A DNA stretch of 26,494 nt from COE1 sp965114465 (GTDB taxonomy: Bacteria > Bacillota > Clostridia > Lachnospirales > Lachnospiraceae), in contig CBCOYO010000032.1 of NCBI GenBank assembly GCA_965114465.1, positions 1-26,494 of the forward strand. The letters run 5' to 3'. Below are positions 8,244 through 17,025 of this stretch, piece after piece. How positions within the stretch are numbered: position 1 is the first letter of the stretch; each line of letters starts with the position of its first letter. The notes under the pieces are model-generated. The model made no database searches. It had not been told where the DNA came from and saw only the letters and a list, made by a program, of their open reading frames with translations. The position numbers and the translations under genes are program-made.

Positions 8244-9865
8244 GTAGACATATGCTGCTGTATCGCGGCAGTTTGAAAAGTTGTAACTATCACTGCTCTT
8301 ACTGCCCTTTTTCTAAGCATCCGCAGTCACAACGGGAACTGGAAAAGGATAGGGAACAGTGGCAGTCTTTTCTTAAAAGCTATCCCCAAAAAGCAACAAC
8401 GTTGAATCTGGGTGCGCTTATGGTAGTTCCTTATGGCGAAGCGATGCTTTATTCATGGTATTGGGAAGGGCTTGCGCAAATCAGTGCGCTTGCGCAGACG
8501 GATGCAGTAGGGATTCAGACAAATCTTAGCTTTTGTGCAGAAACATTTCTGGACTGTTATCAAAAGGCGGGAGGAATTGTGGAAAAGGTACGGCTTTGGG
8601 CGACGTTTCATCCGGAAATGACAACAATTTCAGCATTTGCCCAAAAATGCAAGACGTTAACGAATGCAGGCGTAACGCTCTGTGCAGGGAGCGTCGGCGT
8701 GCCGGAGAATCTGAAACTGCTGCGAAAGCTTAGAGCAGAATTACCCAATGCTATCTATTTATGGGTGAATCAAATGGACGGTTTGCGGCGTTCGTATACG
8801 CAGCAGGAAAAAAAAGCGTTTTTGGAGATTGACCCCTATTTTGAACGGGAACTTTTACCGATTCGTGCAGATGTGTCACGGTGTCAACGGCGGCTATTTA
8901 TGGAAGGGGACGGAACTTTGCGTGCTTGCAATATTAGCTCTGTTATGGATAGCGGCTGGACAGCGCTTGAAGTTTTTCCAGAACCAAAATGCAAGCGTAA
9001 ACAATGTTCTTGCTATCTTGCTTATGGCGGACGGGCGGACTTTATGAATTGGGTGCTTTTCGGCAAATATCCGCTGTTTCGTATCCCCAGACGGCCCAAA
9101 GCTGCTTTTTTTGATATAGAAGGAACATTAATTTCTTCTAAAGATGTTGCTGCCAAGCAGTATCAGATAGAAAATGGATTAGAATATGGAAATGCAGATG
9201 GTGCAGAAATGGACAGATATAATAGTAAAGAAAGCAATTGTTTGCAAAGTACAGCAAGCGATGGCAGCGTTTCCGCAGGAAGTTTTGCTAGATACCATGA
9301 TAAAGATAGAGATAGGAAAATATCCGCAGATATTATTGTCGGTTTGGAGGCGCTTGCAAGGGAGAATGTTAGTTTGTTTTTTGCAACAACGCTGCCGTAT
9401 CAAGATGCAGTGAAACGCTGTTCTTCTATAATCCATTTATTTCAAGGCGGCGTGTTTGCATGCGGTGCGCATATTCTTATGTGGAAAAATGGAGAGAAAC
9501 AGGAATTTTTTCATCAATTAGACGCAGCGCTTTTGCCAGAACTTGTGCCTTTGCAGTCGATATACCATTTTCGGATATTAAAATACCAAAATGGCGCAGA
9601 TCTTTACAAAGTGACACTGCTGCGTCCAATGCGAAAACCTTGGCGGATACAGGAAGCAGAGGAATTAATCAATCGGTTGTCTGCATACAAAAATGAAGTG
9701 TGGTATATGCTGGAAGGTAACTGCCTACAGATCGTATCCGCAAAAGCAGATAAAGCAGGCGGCATAGAAATGTTGTGTAACTGGCTTGGAATATCTCCAA
9801 AGGAAGCTGTTGCGGCGGGAGATTCTATGTTAGATAAGGAAATGATAGATTTATGTGAGGAATAA
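8240..9865 (+). CDS. STM4011-family radical SAM protein fused to a C-terminal HAD-like domain
   Basis: Residues 1-280 match STM4011-type radical SAM proteins: LLYRGSLKSCNYHCSYCPFSK with C15, C19 and C22 as cluster ligands, and extra cysteines near 225-260 (RCQRR, RACN, PKCKRKQCSCY) that could bind a second cluster. From ~residue 288 a HAD hydrolase domain follows: motif I FFDIEGTLI, motif II FFATTLP, a possible motif III Lys in VSAKADKAGG, motif IV AAGDSMLDKEM. A ~50-residue polar stretch (about 300-350) sits between motif I and the rest. Motif I has DIEGT instead of DxDGT, and the protein stops about 10 residues after motif IV, lacking the usual C-terminal strand and helix. STM4011 proteins are normally ~280 residues, so the fusion is unusual. 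It is coupled to the upstream STM4012 gene; substrate unknown. Confidence 0.82.
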   Translation: MSRHMLLYRGSLKSCNYHCSYCPFSKHPQSQRELEKDREQWQSFLKSYPQKATTLNLGALMVVPYGEAMLYSWYWEGLAQISALAQTDAVGIQTNLSFCAETFLDCYQKAGGIVEKVRLWATFHPEMTTISAFAQKCKTLTNAGVTLCAGSVGVPENLKLLRKLRAELPNAIYLWVNQMDGLRRSYTQQEKKAFLEIDPYFERELLPIRADVSRCQRRLFMEGDGTLRACNISSVMDSGWTALEVFPEPKCKRKQCSCYLAYGGRADFMNWVLFGKYPLFRIPRRPKAAFFDIEGTLISSKDVAAKQYQIENGLEYGNADGAEMDRYNSKESNCLQSTASDGSVSAGSFARYHDKDRDRKISADIIVGLEALARENVSLFFATTLPYQDAVKRCSSIIHLFQGGVFACGAHILMWKNGEKQEFFHQLDAALLPELVPLQSIYHFRILKYQNGADLYKVTLLRPMRKPWRIQEAEELINRLSAYKNEVWYMLEGNCLQIVSAKADKAGGIEMLCNWLGISPKEAVAAGDSMLDKEMIDLCEE

Positions 9866-9943
9866 GCATAGATACAATCGATTTATGTGAGGAATAAGCA
9901 AAGATACAATCAATTTATGTGAGGAATAAGCAAAGATACAATC
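9848..9943 (+). repeat. Three 32-bp tandem repeats starting at the 3' end of the STM4011-HAD gene
   Basis: Units lie at 9848-9879, 9880-9911 and 9912-9943, differing at only one or two bases; each contains TTTATGTGAGGAATAAGC and ends in GATACAATC. The first unit includes the last codons and stop of the radical SAM/HAD gene. There are no spacers, so this is not a CRISPR array. Confidence 0.88.
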
Positions 9944-10067
9944 AGGGTTATACATTGGATAAAGAAAAATGATAGATTTGTGCACGGAATAAACCAAGAA
10001 GCAAGCAGGGTTATACATTGGATAAAGGAATGACAATTTGTGTCCGGAATAGGCAAGGACATAAGCT
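9944..10067 (+). repeat. Two ~62-bp degenerate tandem repeats, same family
   Basis: Units start at 9944 and 10007, both with AGGGTTATACATTGGATAAA. Each also has a stretch resembling the gene's last codons (TTGGATAAAG, ATAGATTTGTG, CGGAATAA). They look like diverged older copies of the neighbouring 32-bp array. Together with it they fill the 236 bases between the radical SAM gene and the pseudogene. Confidence 0.75.
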
Positions 10068-10101
10068 GGATTAAAATTAGGAAAGGCGGTGAAGCCGGCG
10101 G

Positions 10102-10910
10102 ATGAAAAATATTATGCTGCCGCTTGGGGTAGATAATTTCGAGGAATTGCGGACAACTGGCTACTACTATATTGATAAAACATATTTTATTGAGGAATTG
10201 ATACAGGAGCGCTTTAAGGTGCATATAATTACACGTCCGCTCCGCTTCGGAAAAACACTTGCAATTAGTATGCTTGCGGATTTTTTGATATACGCAAGGA
10301 CAACCGGTAGATTTTTGAAGGATTAGCAGTGTCAGAGAATAAAAAACTTTGCAGGGAGTGGAGAAATCAATGGCCGGTTTTGTTTGTAACACTGAAGGAT
10401 ATTGAGGATTTAAGCTTTGCGGAAGCGTATGCGCAGTTGGTGTTTACAATTTCTAACCTATGTATTGAACACAGCTATTTGGCAAAAAGCAGTCGTGTAG
10501 ACAGTACAGATAAGGTGCTTTTTTTGAAATTAAAAAACCAGACGGCAGATAAAGCGGCTGTCAAAAACAGTCTGTTGATTTTGACAAGGATGATGTCTGC
10601 ACACTTTGGAAAGCCGGTAATTCTGCTGATTGACGAATATGATGTGCCGCTTGCAAAAGCCAATGAATATGGGTATTATGCGCAGATGCTCAACAGCAGA
10701 CGCGCAATTATTTTGGAAATCAAATATTCGCAGACAAAAAGTGCAATGGAAAAGGATTGTGAAACGGCAGTGAATCAGATTGCAGTGCAAAAATATGCAC
10801 GGGATTTTCTTGACGGATATAAGATAATACGTTGTTATGGAGTATCTTTTTTTCCAAAAACAGTGCATGGTGAAATATTTAGAAATATGAAACAGAGTAT
10901 TACTATTTAA
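10102..10910 (+). pseudogene. Decayed AAA-ATPase-like / PD-(D/E)XK nuclease-like gene
   Basis: The start LPLGVDNFEELRTTGYYYID and the P-loop-like TRPLRFGKT match the AAA-ATPase-like family common in gut Firmicutes, usually ~500-570 residues with a C-terminal PD-(D/E)XK domain. Three lesions are visible. The frame shifts at the T run 10281-10286, where one more T would give the expected LADFFDIRKD. An in-frame TAG follows at 10308-10310. Near 10688 the sequence jumps from LLIDEYDVPLAKANEYGYY to the nuclease-like tail AIILEIKYS, losing roughly 250 residues. These are substrate-unknown, often multicopy genes. A ribosome site (GGAAAGGCGG) still precedes ATG 10102, so a short fragment may be translated. 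Confidence 0.82.
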
Positions 10911-11024
10911 TAGTTGAAATGCGCAAATGCTGTTATTACTATGAGTATACTGCACAGTAAGAAGATTGCTGTGTAGCTGTAAATCGTGATAAGAAAGATA
11001 TTATAATAAGGAAGGAACAAAACA

Positions 11025-12137
11025 ATGACGCAGGAAGCAATGAAACCGCCTGTAGAGGTAAAATACAAAGAAGAGTTAGAAGTGCTGAAAAACACAGACA
11101 CCGGAAATCGTCCTGAAAACTGGCAGCTATCGCCGAAAGCAGTACGGACATTTATTATCGGGAGCACGCAGCCAATTGTATATCAAAATAAAGAATATGT
11201 TATCCAAAAGAAATATTTTGGCAATGACGCGTTAATTGAACGTTGTATTGTGACGTTGGCAGGAAACCGTGGGTTAATGCTGGTGGGAGAGCCCGGCACA
11301 GCAAAGACAATGCTTTCTGAATTATTGTCGGCAGCAATCAGTGGCGTAAGCACCAATACCATTCAGGGAACGGCAGGTACTACAGAAGATATGATAAAAT
11401 ATTCTTGGAATTATGCGCTTTTACTGGCAAAAGGCCCTAGCAGACAGGCATTAGTGCCTTCACCGCTTTATGTGGGCATGGAAAAAGGGATATTAACAAG
11501 GTTTGAGGAGATTACTCGAACGCCGGCTGAAATTCAGGATAGCTTGATTAGTGTGCTAAGCGATAAGGTGTTGAATGTGCCAGAACTTGGCGACGACGGT
11601 TTTTTGTTTGCCCGTCCGGGTTTTAATGTAATTGGAACAGCGAACACGCGGGATAAGGGCGTGAACGAAATGAGCAGCGCGCTAAAGCGGCGTTTTAATT
11701 TTGAAACAGTAATGCCGGTGCGTGAGGTTGCGCTGGAAAAGCAGATTATATTAAACGAAGTTGGGAAGCTTGCCGCAGAGAGTCATATTAATATGAAAGC
11801 GGATGAGGATGTCGCAGAGCTATTGGCTGCAACTTACCATGAATTGCGCGAGGGCATTTCTTCCTACGGACATCGGATTGACAAACCAGCGGCGGTTATG
11901 AGCACAGCGGAAGCAGTTTCCGTATATTATCAGACAATGTTGACGGGATATTATTATGGAGAAAGCCGTATGAATGTAGGCTGTCTGGTACAGAATCTAG
12001 TCGGTGCTGTTTCCAAGGAAAACAAAGACGATTTAGAGAAAGTAAAAGGATATTTTCATACGGTGGTAAAGGATAAAAGCGATAAAGAGGGGGGATTATG
12101 GAAACAATACTACGAAGCGCGGAAATGGCTGAAATAA
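11025..12137 (+). CDS. MoxR-type AAA+ ATPase
   Basis: MoxR AAA+ hallmarks: Walker A GEPGTAKT (88-95), Walker B-like ILTRFEEI (156-163), sensor 1 IGTANTRDKG (203-212) and an arginine-finger region SALKRRFNF (218-226). MoxR ATPases act as chaperone-like remodelers, typically with a vWA-domain partner that binds metal through a MIDAS site. No vWA gene is in this window. AAGGAAGG lies about 8 bases before ATG 11025. The gene overlaps the DUF5682 gene by 40 bases, so the products are likely made together. The 114 bases upstream include TATAAT but no convincing -35 element; a CTGCACAG/CTGTGTAG hairpin lies near 10960. Confidence 0.88.
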   Translation: MTQEAMKPPVEVKYKEELEVLKNTDTGNRPENWQLSPKAVRTFIIGSTQPIVYQNKEYVIQKKYFGNDALIERCIVTLAGNRGLMLVGEPGTAKTMLSELLSAAISGVSTNTIQGTAGTTEDMIKYSWNYALLLAKGPSRQALVPSPLYVGMEKGILTRFEEITRTPAEIQDSLISVLSDKVLNVPELGDDGFLFARPGFNVIGTANTRDKGVNEMSSALKRRFNFETVMPVREVALEKQIILNEVGKLAAESHINMKADEDVAELLAATYHELREGISSYGHRIDKPAAVMSTAEAVSVYYQTMLTGYYYGESRMNVGCLVQNLVGAVSKENKDDLEKVKGYFHTVVKDKSDKEGGLWKQYYEARKWLK

Positions 12138-14782
12138 TGCTGGTGCCTGTGCGGCATCACAGTCCGGCGTGCGCCCTTCAGCTTAGAAAAGTGATAAACC
12201 AGTGGCAGCCTTCTGCGATTTTGGTGGAGGGCCCGGAGAATGCAAATCATTTACTTCCGGTAATGGTACATGCGGAAACAAAAGCACCGTTTGCAATTTA
12301 CTATGCATATCATGACAAAACCAAAGTGCTCTCTGAGGAGCAGGAACATTTTAAATGCTATTATCCTTTTTTGGAATATTCGCCGGAATTGACTGCGGTA
12401 CGTGAAGCAGCAAAAAGAGGGATTAATGCTGCTTTTATTGACTTATCCTATGGAGATATTCTGGCAGCGTCCACAGCGGGAAAAGGCCTGCGCAAAGAGG
12501 AGGAAAAAAACACTTACAATGACGACTATCTGCTTTCGCAAAATACATATATTGACAAGCTTCTGGAAAAAACCAATCTGCGCAGTTTTGATGAATTTTG
12601 GGAAAAATTTTTTGAAATAAATGGTCTTTATGAAGAAACGGATGTTTGGTTTTCTCATTTGTTAACGTATTGCAAACTTGCGCGGGAACACACGCCGCCG
12701 GAGATTTTGCAGGAAGAAGGCAGCCTTGCACGGGAAGCGCATATGGCGGAACGTATTTTGCAGTATGCAGCCACGCAAAGCAGCGAAAAAGGGATAAAAG
12801 ATTTTGGAGAACTTCAAAAAATTCTTGTAGTGACAGGTGGGTTTCATACGCCTGCGCTTGCACAACACCTCCATGTTAAAACAGGCAAAAAAACGGTTTC
12901 TTCTAAAACAAAGCAATCCGGCAAAGTGCCTGCAAAAAATCAAAGTGTCTATCTGATGCCCTATTCAATGGAAGCCGCAGATGCACTGAACGGTTATGCA
13001 AGCGGAATGCCATTTGCTGGATTTTATCAGAGAGTCTGGGATTATTGCCAGGAAATACAGCAACCATATTTGGAAGAAGGATTACAGCAACCCGATAATG
13101 AAGATTTTGTTTTTCAAACTCCAAAAACACAAGAGAGAAAAATGGAAGAGAAGGAATCCCAAAAAACTGCATATCAAAAAGCCGTGCTGGATTTATTGGT
13201 TGAATCCGGCAAGGAGGTTCGCCGAAAAGAGGGCAACTTGTCAACTTATGATGAAATCTGTGCGTGGCAAATGGCACAAGGCTTAATGGAACTGCGCAGC
13301 AAGCCGCAACCGGGAGCATATGAGTTATTGGATGCCGCCTTGTCTTCCTATGTAAAAGGTGCGTATAATATTGCGTCTGATACGCCGATTCGGATTTTAC
13401 GGCAGTTGATGACAGGCGAGGGAATGGGAACACTTTGCGCGCAGGCAGATGTGCCGCCAATTTTGCAGGACTTTGAGGCACAGTGCAAAACATTTCGCTT
13501 AAAAATTCAGTCTACGTTGGAAAGTGAGGTAACGCTCTCTATTTTTTCAGAAAAAAAGCATAGAACCATTAGCAGTTTTCTGCATCGTATGGTTTTTTTA
13601 AATACTACGTTTGCATGGCGTGTAAAAGGTCCAAACTTACAGTTAAAACGGGATAGAAACTTAATACGTGAAATCTGGAAATACAAATGGACGACAGCAG
13701 TTCCGGCGGCGTTAATTGATGTATCTGTTTACGGTGCGACAATTGAGGAAGCGGTGACAAGCCTAGTGCAGAAGCAGTTGAAAAAGGATGTTAGTGCAGG
13801 AGAGGCGGCGAAACTGCTGACACAGGTATTTGAGATGAATTTGACAGGGCAGCTTGAAGTTGTGTATGGTCGCGTAAACGAACGAATCCTGCATGATACG
13901 GATTTCTATTCTGTAGCAGATGCACTGAAATATTTAATTATGATGGATGAGCTGGGAACTTTGTATCAGACAGAACTGAAGTTTGAAGATTTGCTGCGAA
14001 GATGTGTCCAGAAGCTAATCACTCTTTTGCCCTCGATTATCGGAATAAAAGAAGAGAATCTTACGGCCTGTATGGATGCGCTCAAATTATTGTACCGCAT
14101 TACCAATAAAGCAAACACGAAATTAGCAGCAGAAAGTGAATTATATTATGAAACGTTAGAAACTATGCTGTATGGGCATCCAATGGATAATACAGTGGCA
14201 AATGAGAATGTAGCACTTGATAAAAAGGCAGTTTTGCAAACAGGAATACATGCAGAACTGCATACAGATATGCGTGCTGATCTTCACGCGGGGCTTTGCG
14301 GTTGTATTCACGGTATTCTTTATGGGAGTGGTAGAGAAGGAGCGGCGAACGTGGAATATGCATGCCGTGGATATTTAACCGGAACAAAAGAGCAGTTAAT
14401 GCAGACGGCAGTTTTTTTCCGCGGCTTGTTCTATACTGCTAGAGATTTAATATTTATTGGCAGTCAAATATTGGAATTGCTGGATACGTTTTTTGGGCAG
14501 GTGGACAGCACGGAATTTATGGAATTATTGCCGCAGCTTCGTATGGCATTTGCGTATTTCACGCCTGCCGAAACCGATAAAATTGCACGCAGGGCAGCAA
14601 ATCTGCATAAAAGCGTCCCAAAAAATTCACAAGTGGCTTCTTCGCCTGAAAATTCTAGTTCTGCTTGGAGTAAGACAGTTGGAGAGGATATTTTAACACG
14701 TAATATTGTTTTGCCGGAATGGTATACATATGCAAAAGCACTTGACGCCTATGTACAGGGGCAGATGGAGATAGAGGTATAA
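12098..14782 (+). CDS. DUF5682-family protein, partner of MoxR ATPase
   Basis: The start at 12098 is supported by GAGGGGGG just upstream, although ATG 12125 is also possible. The N-terminus has the family signature VPVRHHSPACALQL (H20, H21) and ILVEGPENANHL (E44), then ILVVTGGFHTPAL near residue 245. The C-terminus has FMELLPQLRMAFAYFTP, another DUF5682 hallmark. The RHH...VEGP pattern recalls the TraB/ChaN/EreA-like fold, but this is only a resemblance. DUF5682 genes typically sit between a MoxR ATPase and vWA/SWIM-finger genes; function is undetermined. No signal peptide or membrane segment is evident, so it is probably cytoplasmic. At 894 residues it is on the long side for the family. Downstream is a structured intergenic region and a convergent gene. 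Confidence 0.85.
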   Translation: METILRSAEMAEIMLVPVRHHSPACALQLRKVINQWQPSAILVEGPENANHLLPVMVHAETKAPFAIYYAYHDKTKVLSEEQEHFKCYYPFLEYSPELTAVREAAKRGINAAFIDLSYGDILAASTAGKGLRKEEEKNTYNDDYLLSQNTYIDKLLEKTNLRSFDEFWEKFFEINGLYEETDVWFSHLLTYCKLAREHTPPEILQEEGSLAREAHMAERILQYAATQSSEKGIKDFGELQKILVVTGGFHTPALAQHLHVKTGKKTVSSKTKQSGKVPAKNQSVYLMPYSMEAADALNGYASGMPFAGFYQRVWDYCQEIQQPYLEEGLQQPDNEDFVFQTPKTQERKMEEKESQKTAYQKAVLDLLVESGKEVRRKEGNLSTYDEICAWQMAQGLMELRSKPQPGAYELLDAALSSYVKGAYNIASDTPIRILRQLMTGEGMGTLCAQADVPPILQDFEAQCKTFRLKIQSTLESEVTLSIFSEKKHRTISSFLHRMVFLNTTFAWRVKGPNLQLKRDRNLIREIWKYKWTTAVPAALIDVSVYGATIEEAVTSLVQKQLKKDVSAGEAAKLLTQVFEMNLTGQLEVVYGRVNERILHDTDFYSVADALKYLIMMDELGTLYQTELKFEDLLRRCVQKLITLLPSIIGIKEENLTACMDALKLLYRITNKANTKLAAESELYYETLETMLYGHPMDNTVANENVALDKKAVLQTGIHAELHTDMRADLHAGLCGCIHGILYGSGREGAANVEYACRGYLTGTKEQLMQTAVFFRGLFYTARDLIFIGSQILELLDTFFGQVDSTEFMELLPQLRMAFAYFTPAETDKIARRAANLHKSVPKNSQVASSPENSSSAWSKTVGEDILTRNIVLPEWYTYAKALDAYVQGQMEIEV

Positions 14783-14833
14783 GCTGGCAGTGTTGCTGCA
14801 TAGAAAGCCTATATACAAGGGAATAGAAGTATA

Positions 14834-14940
14834 ATTGTGGTATATTGAACATAAGAAAGGACATCTGTGTTAACAGATGTCCAATAGGAGCTACCGATAG
14901 ACGGTTAGATCGGTTAATTAGTTACAGCTATAGCCACAAT
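14834..14940. other. Structured 107-bp element between convergent genes
   Basis: ATTGTGG (14834-14840) and CCACAAT (14934-14940) form imperfectly extendable outer arms. They enclose hairpin GGACATCTGT-GTTA-ACAGATGTCC (14859-14882) and hairpin ACCGAT/ATCGGT (14893-14898 with 14909-14914). Nested hairpins with terminal repeats suggest either a bidirectional termination region or a small palindromic element. Confidence 0.6.
14859..14882 (-). terminator. Probable terminator hairpin for the HD cassette
   Basis: A perfect 10-bp stem with a four-base loop. On the minus strand it is followed by TTTCTTAT, a modest T tract, about 65 bases after the HD-protein stop. On the plus strand no T tract follows, so it would serve the DUF5682 gene less well. 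Confidence 0.5.
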
Positions 14941-14945
14941 ACTTT

Positions 14946-16577
14946 TTAAAAAACAACATCCTTAAAGAGCTTCTTACAGATCTCTTGATTGTCTATGTCA
15001 TCAGTATCTATATTAAGATGGTCTTTACGCTTATAAAAAAGATAAAAGAAGTTGTCCCTATCTCTTTCCTTGGCTTGTATAGCAGATACTATATCTCCTA
15101 CAGCAGCAATTTTTTCCCCATCATTCGTTTGAAAAGCAATATTTGTTGCCGAGAAATCAGGTTTTCCAAAGCCACTGTTAAACTGTGAAGCCATTAATAT
15201 AACAAAATTACAGCTAATATCCTTTTCGTTTGCATAACTTTCTAAAGAATGCATTACTTTTAAAATCATTTCTTTATTCTCTAATTGAACTCTTTTCGTT
15301 TCTGAATCCATGTCAGTGGCAATTAGAGTGTCTTTTTCTTTTTCCAGTTTGGCAATCAAAGAATCATCTATTACCCAGGAATCAGTACTTTTGATTAAGT
15401 ACTTTGCTGTAACACTCATGGCCTGCTCAAATTTTTCCAATAAACTTCCTCCAGAAGCTAGATCTAATACGAATGCTTTATATTCAGCTTCTGATTTCCA
15501 AACAGGATGCCTTCTCATTCTGCGTTCAAAAAATTCTTCACATAATTGGCTATGAAAAAGATTTTTCATTAAATAGATAATATCATCATCACACAATAGG
15601 GAAATAGATAAACCATTTTTAAACTGTTGTCCCCTTTTACTTAATGATTCCAATGAAAATAACTTTTTTTCGTTGTCATCAATTTTTTCACTAAGATAGC
15701 TAATAATATGTTGGAGGATATATGCTTCGTATAGTACAACAGGATGTGTCTGAATCCATTTCCGTTCCGCATCATGGGCATATACTACATTCTCAATAAC
15801 GCTTATAGCATTTTTGTAATATGCAATTTTATACTTCCCGTTTTCTTTTGATATTGTAAGTGAAGAAAGAAGACGCTCAAAATCAATGTTGACCGTGTCA
15901 AAACCTGTAATATATGCATCCCGAATAAGATAATCCAATTTATCTACGTCTATTACTTTTGAATTGAGCATGGATATAAAGCAATTCTTTATATTATTCT
16001 TTATCGTTCTTTCTGAATATTTGTATCCTGTAATACAACGGGCAAAAAATTCTTTCTGCCCTACGCTATCAAAAAACATCTCAAATTCTGATATACCAAT
16101 TATTGCACTCATAATCTCATGAGGTGCTGCGGCAAAACTTGAATCTTCTGGAATGTCTTTTGAAAAACTCTCATTTCCAATAGTTTCTATCAGTTTGTTA
16201 TGTAATTGTGTATAATCATGATCTTCTCCAAGGTAAAACTCTTCACCTGTATGGGAAAATGGAGCATGACCTACATCATGTAATAAACATGCGAGTTTAA
16301 ATAATTCGCCAATCCTTTCTAAGAAGTCCATAGGCAGATTGACTTTTTTCTGCACTTCTTTTATCAGTTGATTAACTGTTAATTCTCCCAGATAGAAGAC
16401 GCCCATTGAGTGGACAAAACGATTATGTACTGCGGAGGAATAAAGCGGAGAATAGCTGGTCTGTATAACCCGGCGCAGCCTTTGAAAAACAGATGTATCA
16501 ACAATGTTTGTCATATAGGTAACAGGAATCTTAATATAGCCATAAATAGGGTCTTTAATTCTTTTGTAGTCTTTCAT
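14946..16577 (-). CDS. HD-domain phosphohydrolase (dGTPase/SAMHD1-like fold)
   Basis: The N-terminus IKDPIYGYIKIP and QRLRRVIQTSYSPL are characteristic of the HD phosphohydrolase group related to dNTP triphosphohydrolases. Metal ligands are visible: H56 in NRFVHSMGV, H100-D101 in LLHDVGHAPFSHTGE, and a distal Asp in DVDKLDYLIRDAY. Related proteins hydrolyse dNTPs or other nucleotides; the substrate here is not known. The C-terminal ~200 residues are not recognised. ATG 16577 has AGGAG about 8 bases upstream and lies two bases after the stop of the small gene 16580-16939, so the two form an operon. By eye the cassette is richer in A and T than its flanks, hinting at separate acquisition. The gene runs opposite to every other gene in the window. 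Confidence 0.82.
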   Translation of the reverse strand: MKDYKRIKDPIYGYIKIPVTYMTNIVDTSVFQRLRRVIQTSYSPLYSSAVHNRFVHSMGVFYLGELTVNQLIKEVQKKVNLPMDFLERIGELFKLACLLHDVGHAPFSHTGEEFYLGEDHDYTQLHNKLIETIGNESFSKDIPEDSSFAAAPHEIMSAIIGISEFEMFFDSVGQKEFFARCITGYKYSERTIKNNIKNCFISMLNSKVIDVDKLDYLIRDAYITGFDTVNIDFERLLSSLTISKENGKYKIAYYKNAISVIENVVYAHDAERKWIQTHPVVLYEAYILQHIISYLSEKIDDNEKKLFSLESLSKRGQQFKNGLSISLLCDDDIIYLMKNLFHSQLCEEFFERRMRRHPVWKSEAEYKAFVLDLASGGSLLEKFEQAMSVTAKYLIKSTDSWVIDDSLIAKLEKEKDTLIATDMDSETKRVQLENKEMILKVMHSLESYANEKDISCNFVILMASQFNSGFGKPDFSATNIAFQTNDGEKIAAVGDIVSAIQAKERDRDNFFYLFYKRKDHLNIDTDDIDNQEICKKLFKDVVF

Positions 16578-16579
16578 GG

Positions 16580-16939
16580 CTATGCTCCTAATACTTGTAC
16601 TGAACGTTGATTCATAAATGCCAATAATACATCTAAGGCTAAATATCCTCTAAACTGTTGAATTAAATCTTCTACTTCTTTATTTTCCTTTAATTTAATA
16701 CCTTTTTTTCCGTTTTGTTCGCTTTCTTCAAAAAACTCAGAGTAACTTCTGAAAAGTGCATCTGTATTCTCTCTGGATAAAATAAGAACAGCTTTTTCTT
16801 TGTTCTCCCTTAAAATCTGGACTACCTCTGCTCCATACATTTCAATTTCGTTGTAAGTAAGAAAACGTTGTCCACCTTTTTTCAACATCTCAATCATTGC
16901 ATTTGCTGCTAAGTCTTCAATTCCAATGTAAAAGCACAT
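16580..16939 (-). CDS. Small protein of unknown function paired with the HD phosphohydrolase
   Basis: 119 residues from ATG 16939, chosen because AAGGAG lies 8 bases upstream; the GTG at 16948 touches that ribosome site and is unlikely. The sequence (MCFYIGIEDLAANAMIEML, ... TYNEIEMYGAEVVQILREN) has alternating helix and strand character, a charged middle (FFEESEQNGKKGIKLKENKE) and no signal peptide, membrane segment or motif I recognise. Close coupling to the HD gene suggests a partner, regulator or inhibitor, but that is inference. Confidence 0.7.
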   Translation of the reverse strand: MCFYIGIEDLAANAMIEMLKKGGQRFLTYNEIEMYGAEVVQILRENKEKAVLILSRENTDALFRSYSEFFEESEQNGKKGIKLKENKEVEDLIQQFRGYLALDVLLAFMNQRSVQVLGA

Positions 16940-17025
16940 CTGCGCCACTCCTTCTTGATTATATTTGGCATTTTAGCCGTAACCGCATAAATTCAGCCTT
17001 TATCTACAATAAGTAAAATAAAACC

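Noticed and set aside
9848..10067. CRISPR-like array
   Set aside because: Units are directly adjacent with no unique spacers, and no cas genes are visible.
9910..10392. Minus-strand open frame of ~160 codons over the repeats and pseudogene
   Set aside because: Its periodic Tyr/Pro/Met content simply mirrors the tandem array and no ribosome site supports it.
12435..12943. Minus-strand open frames opposite DUF5682
   Set aside because: Composition is that of antisense shadows, and the DUF5682 signatures flank the region on the plus strand.
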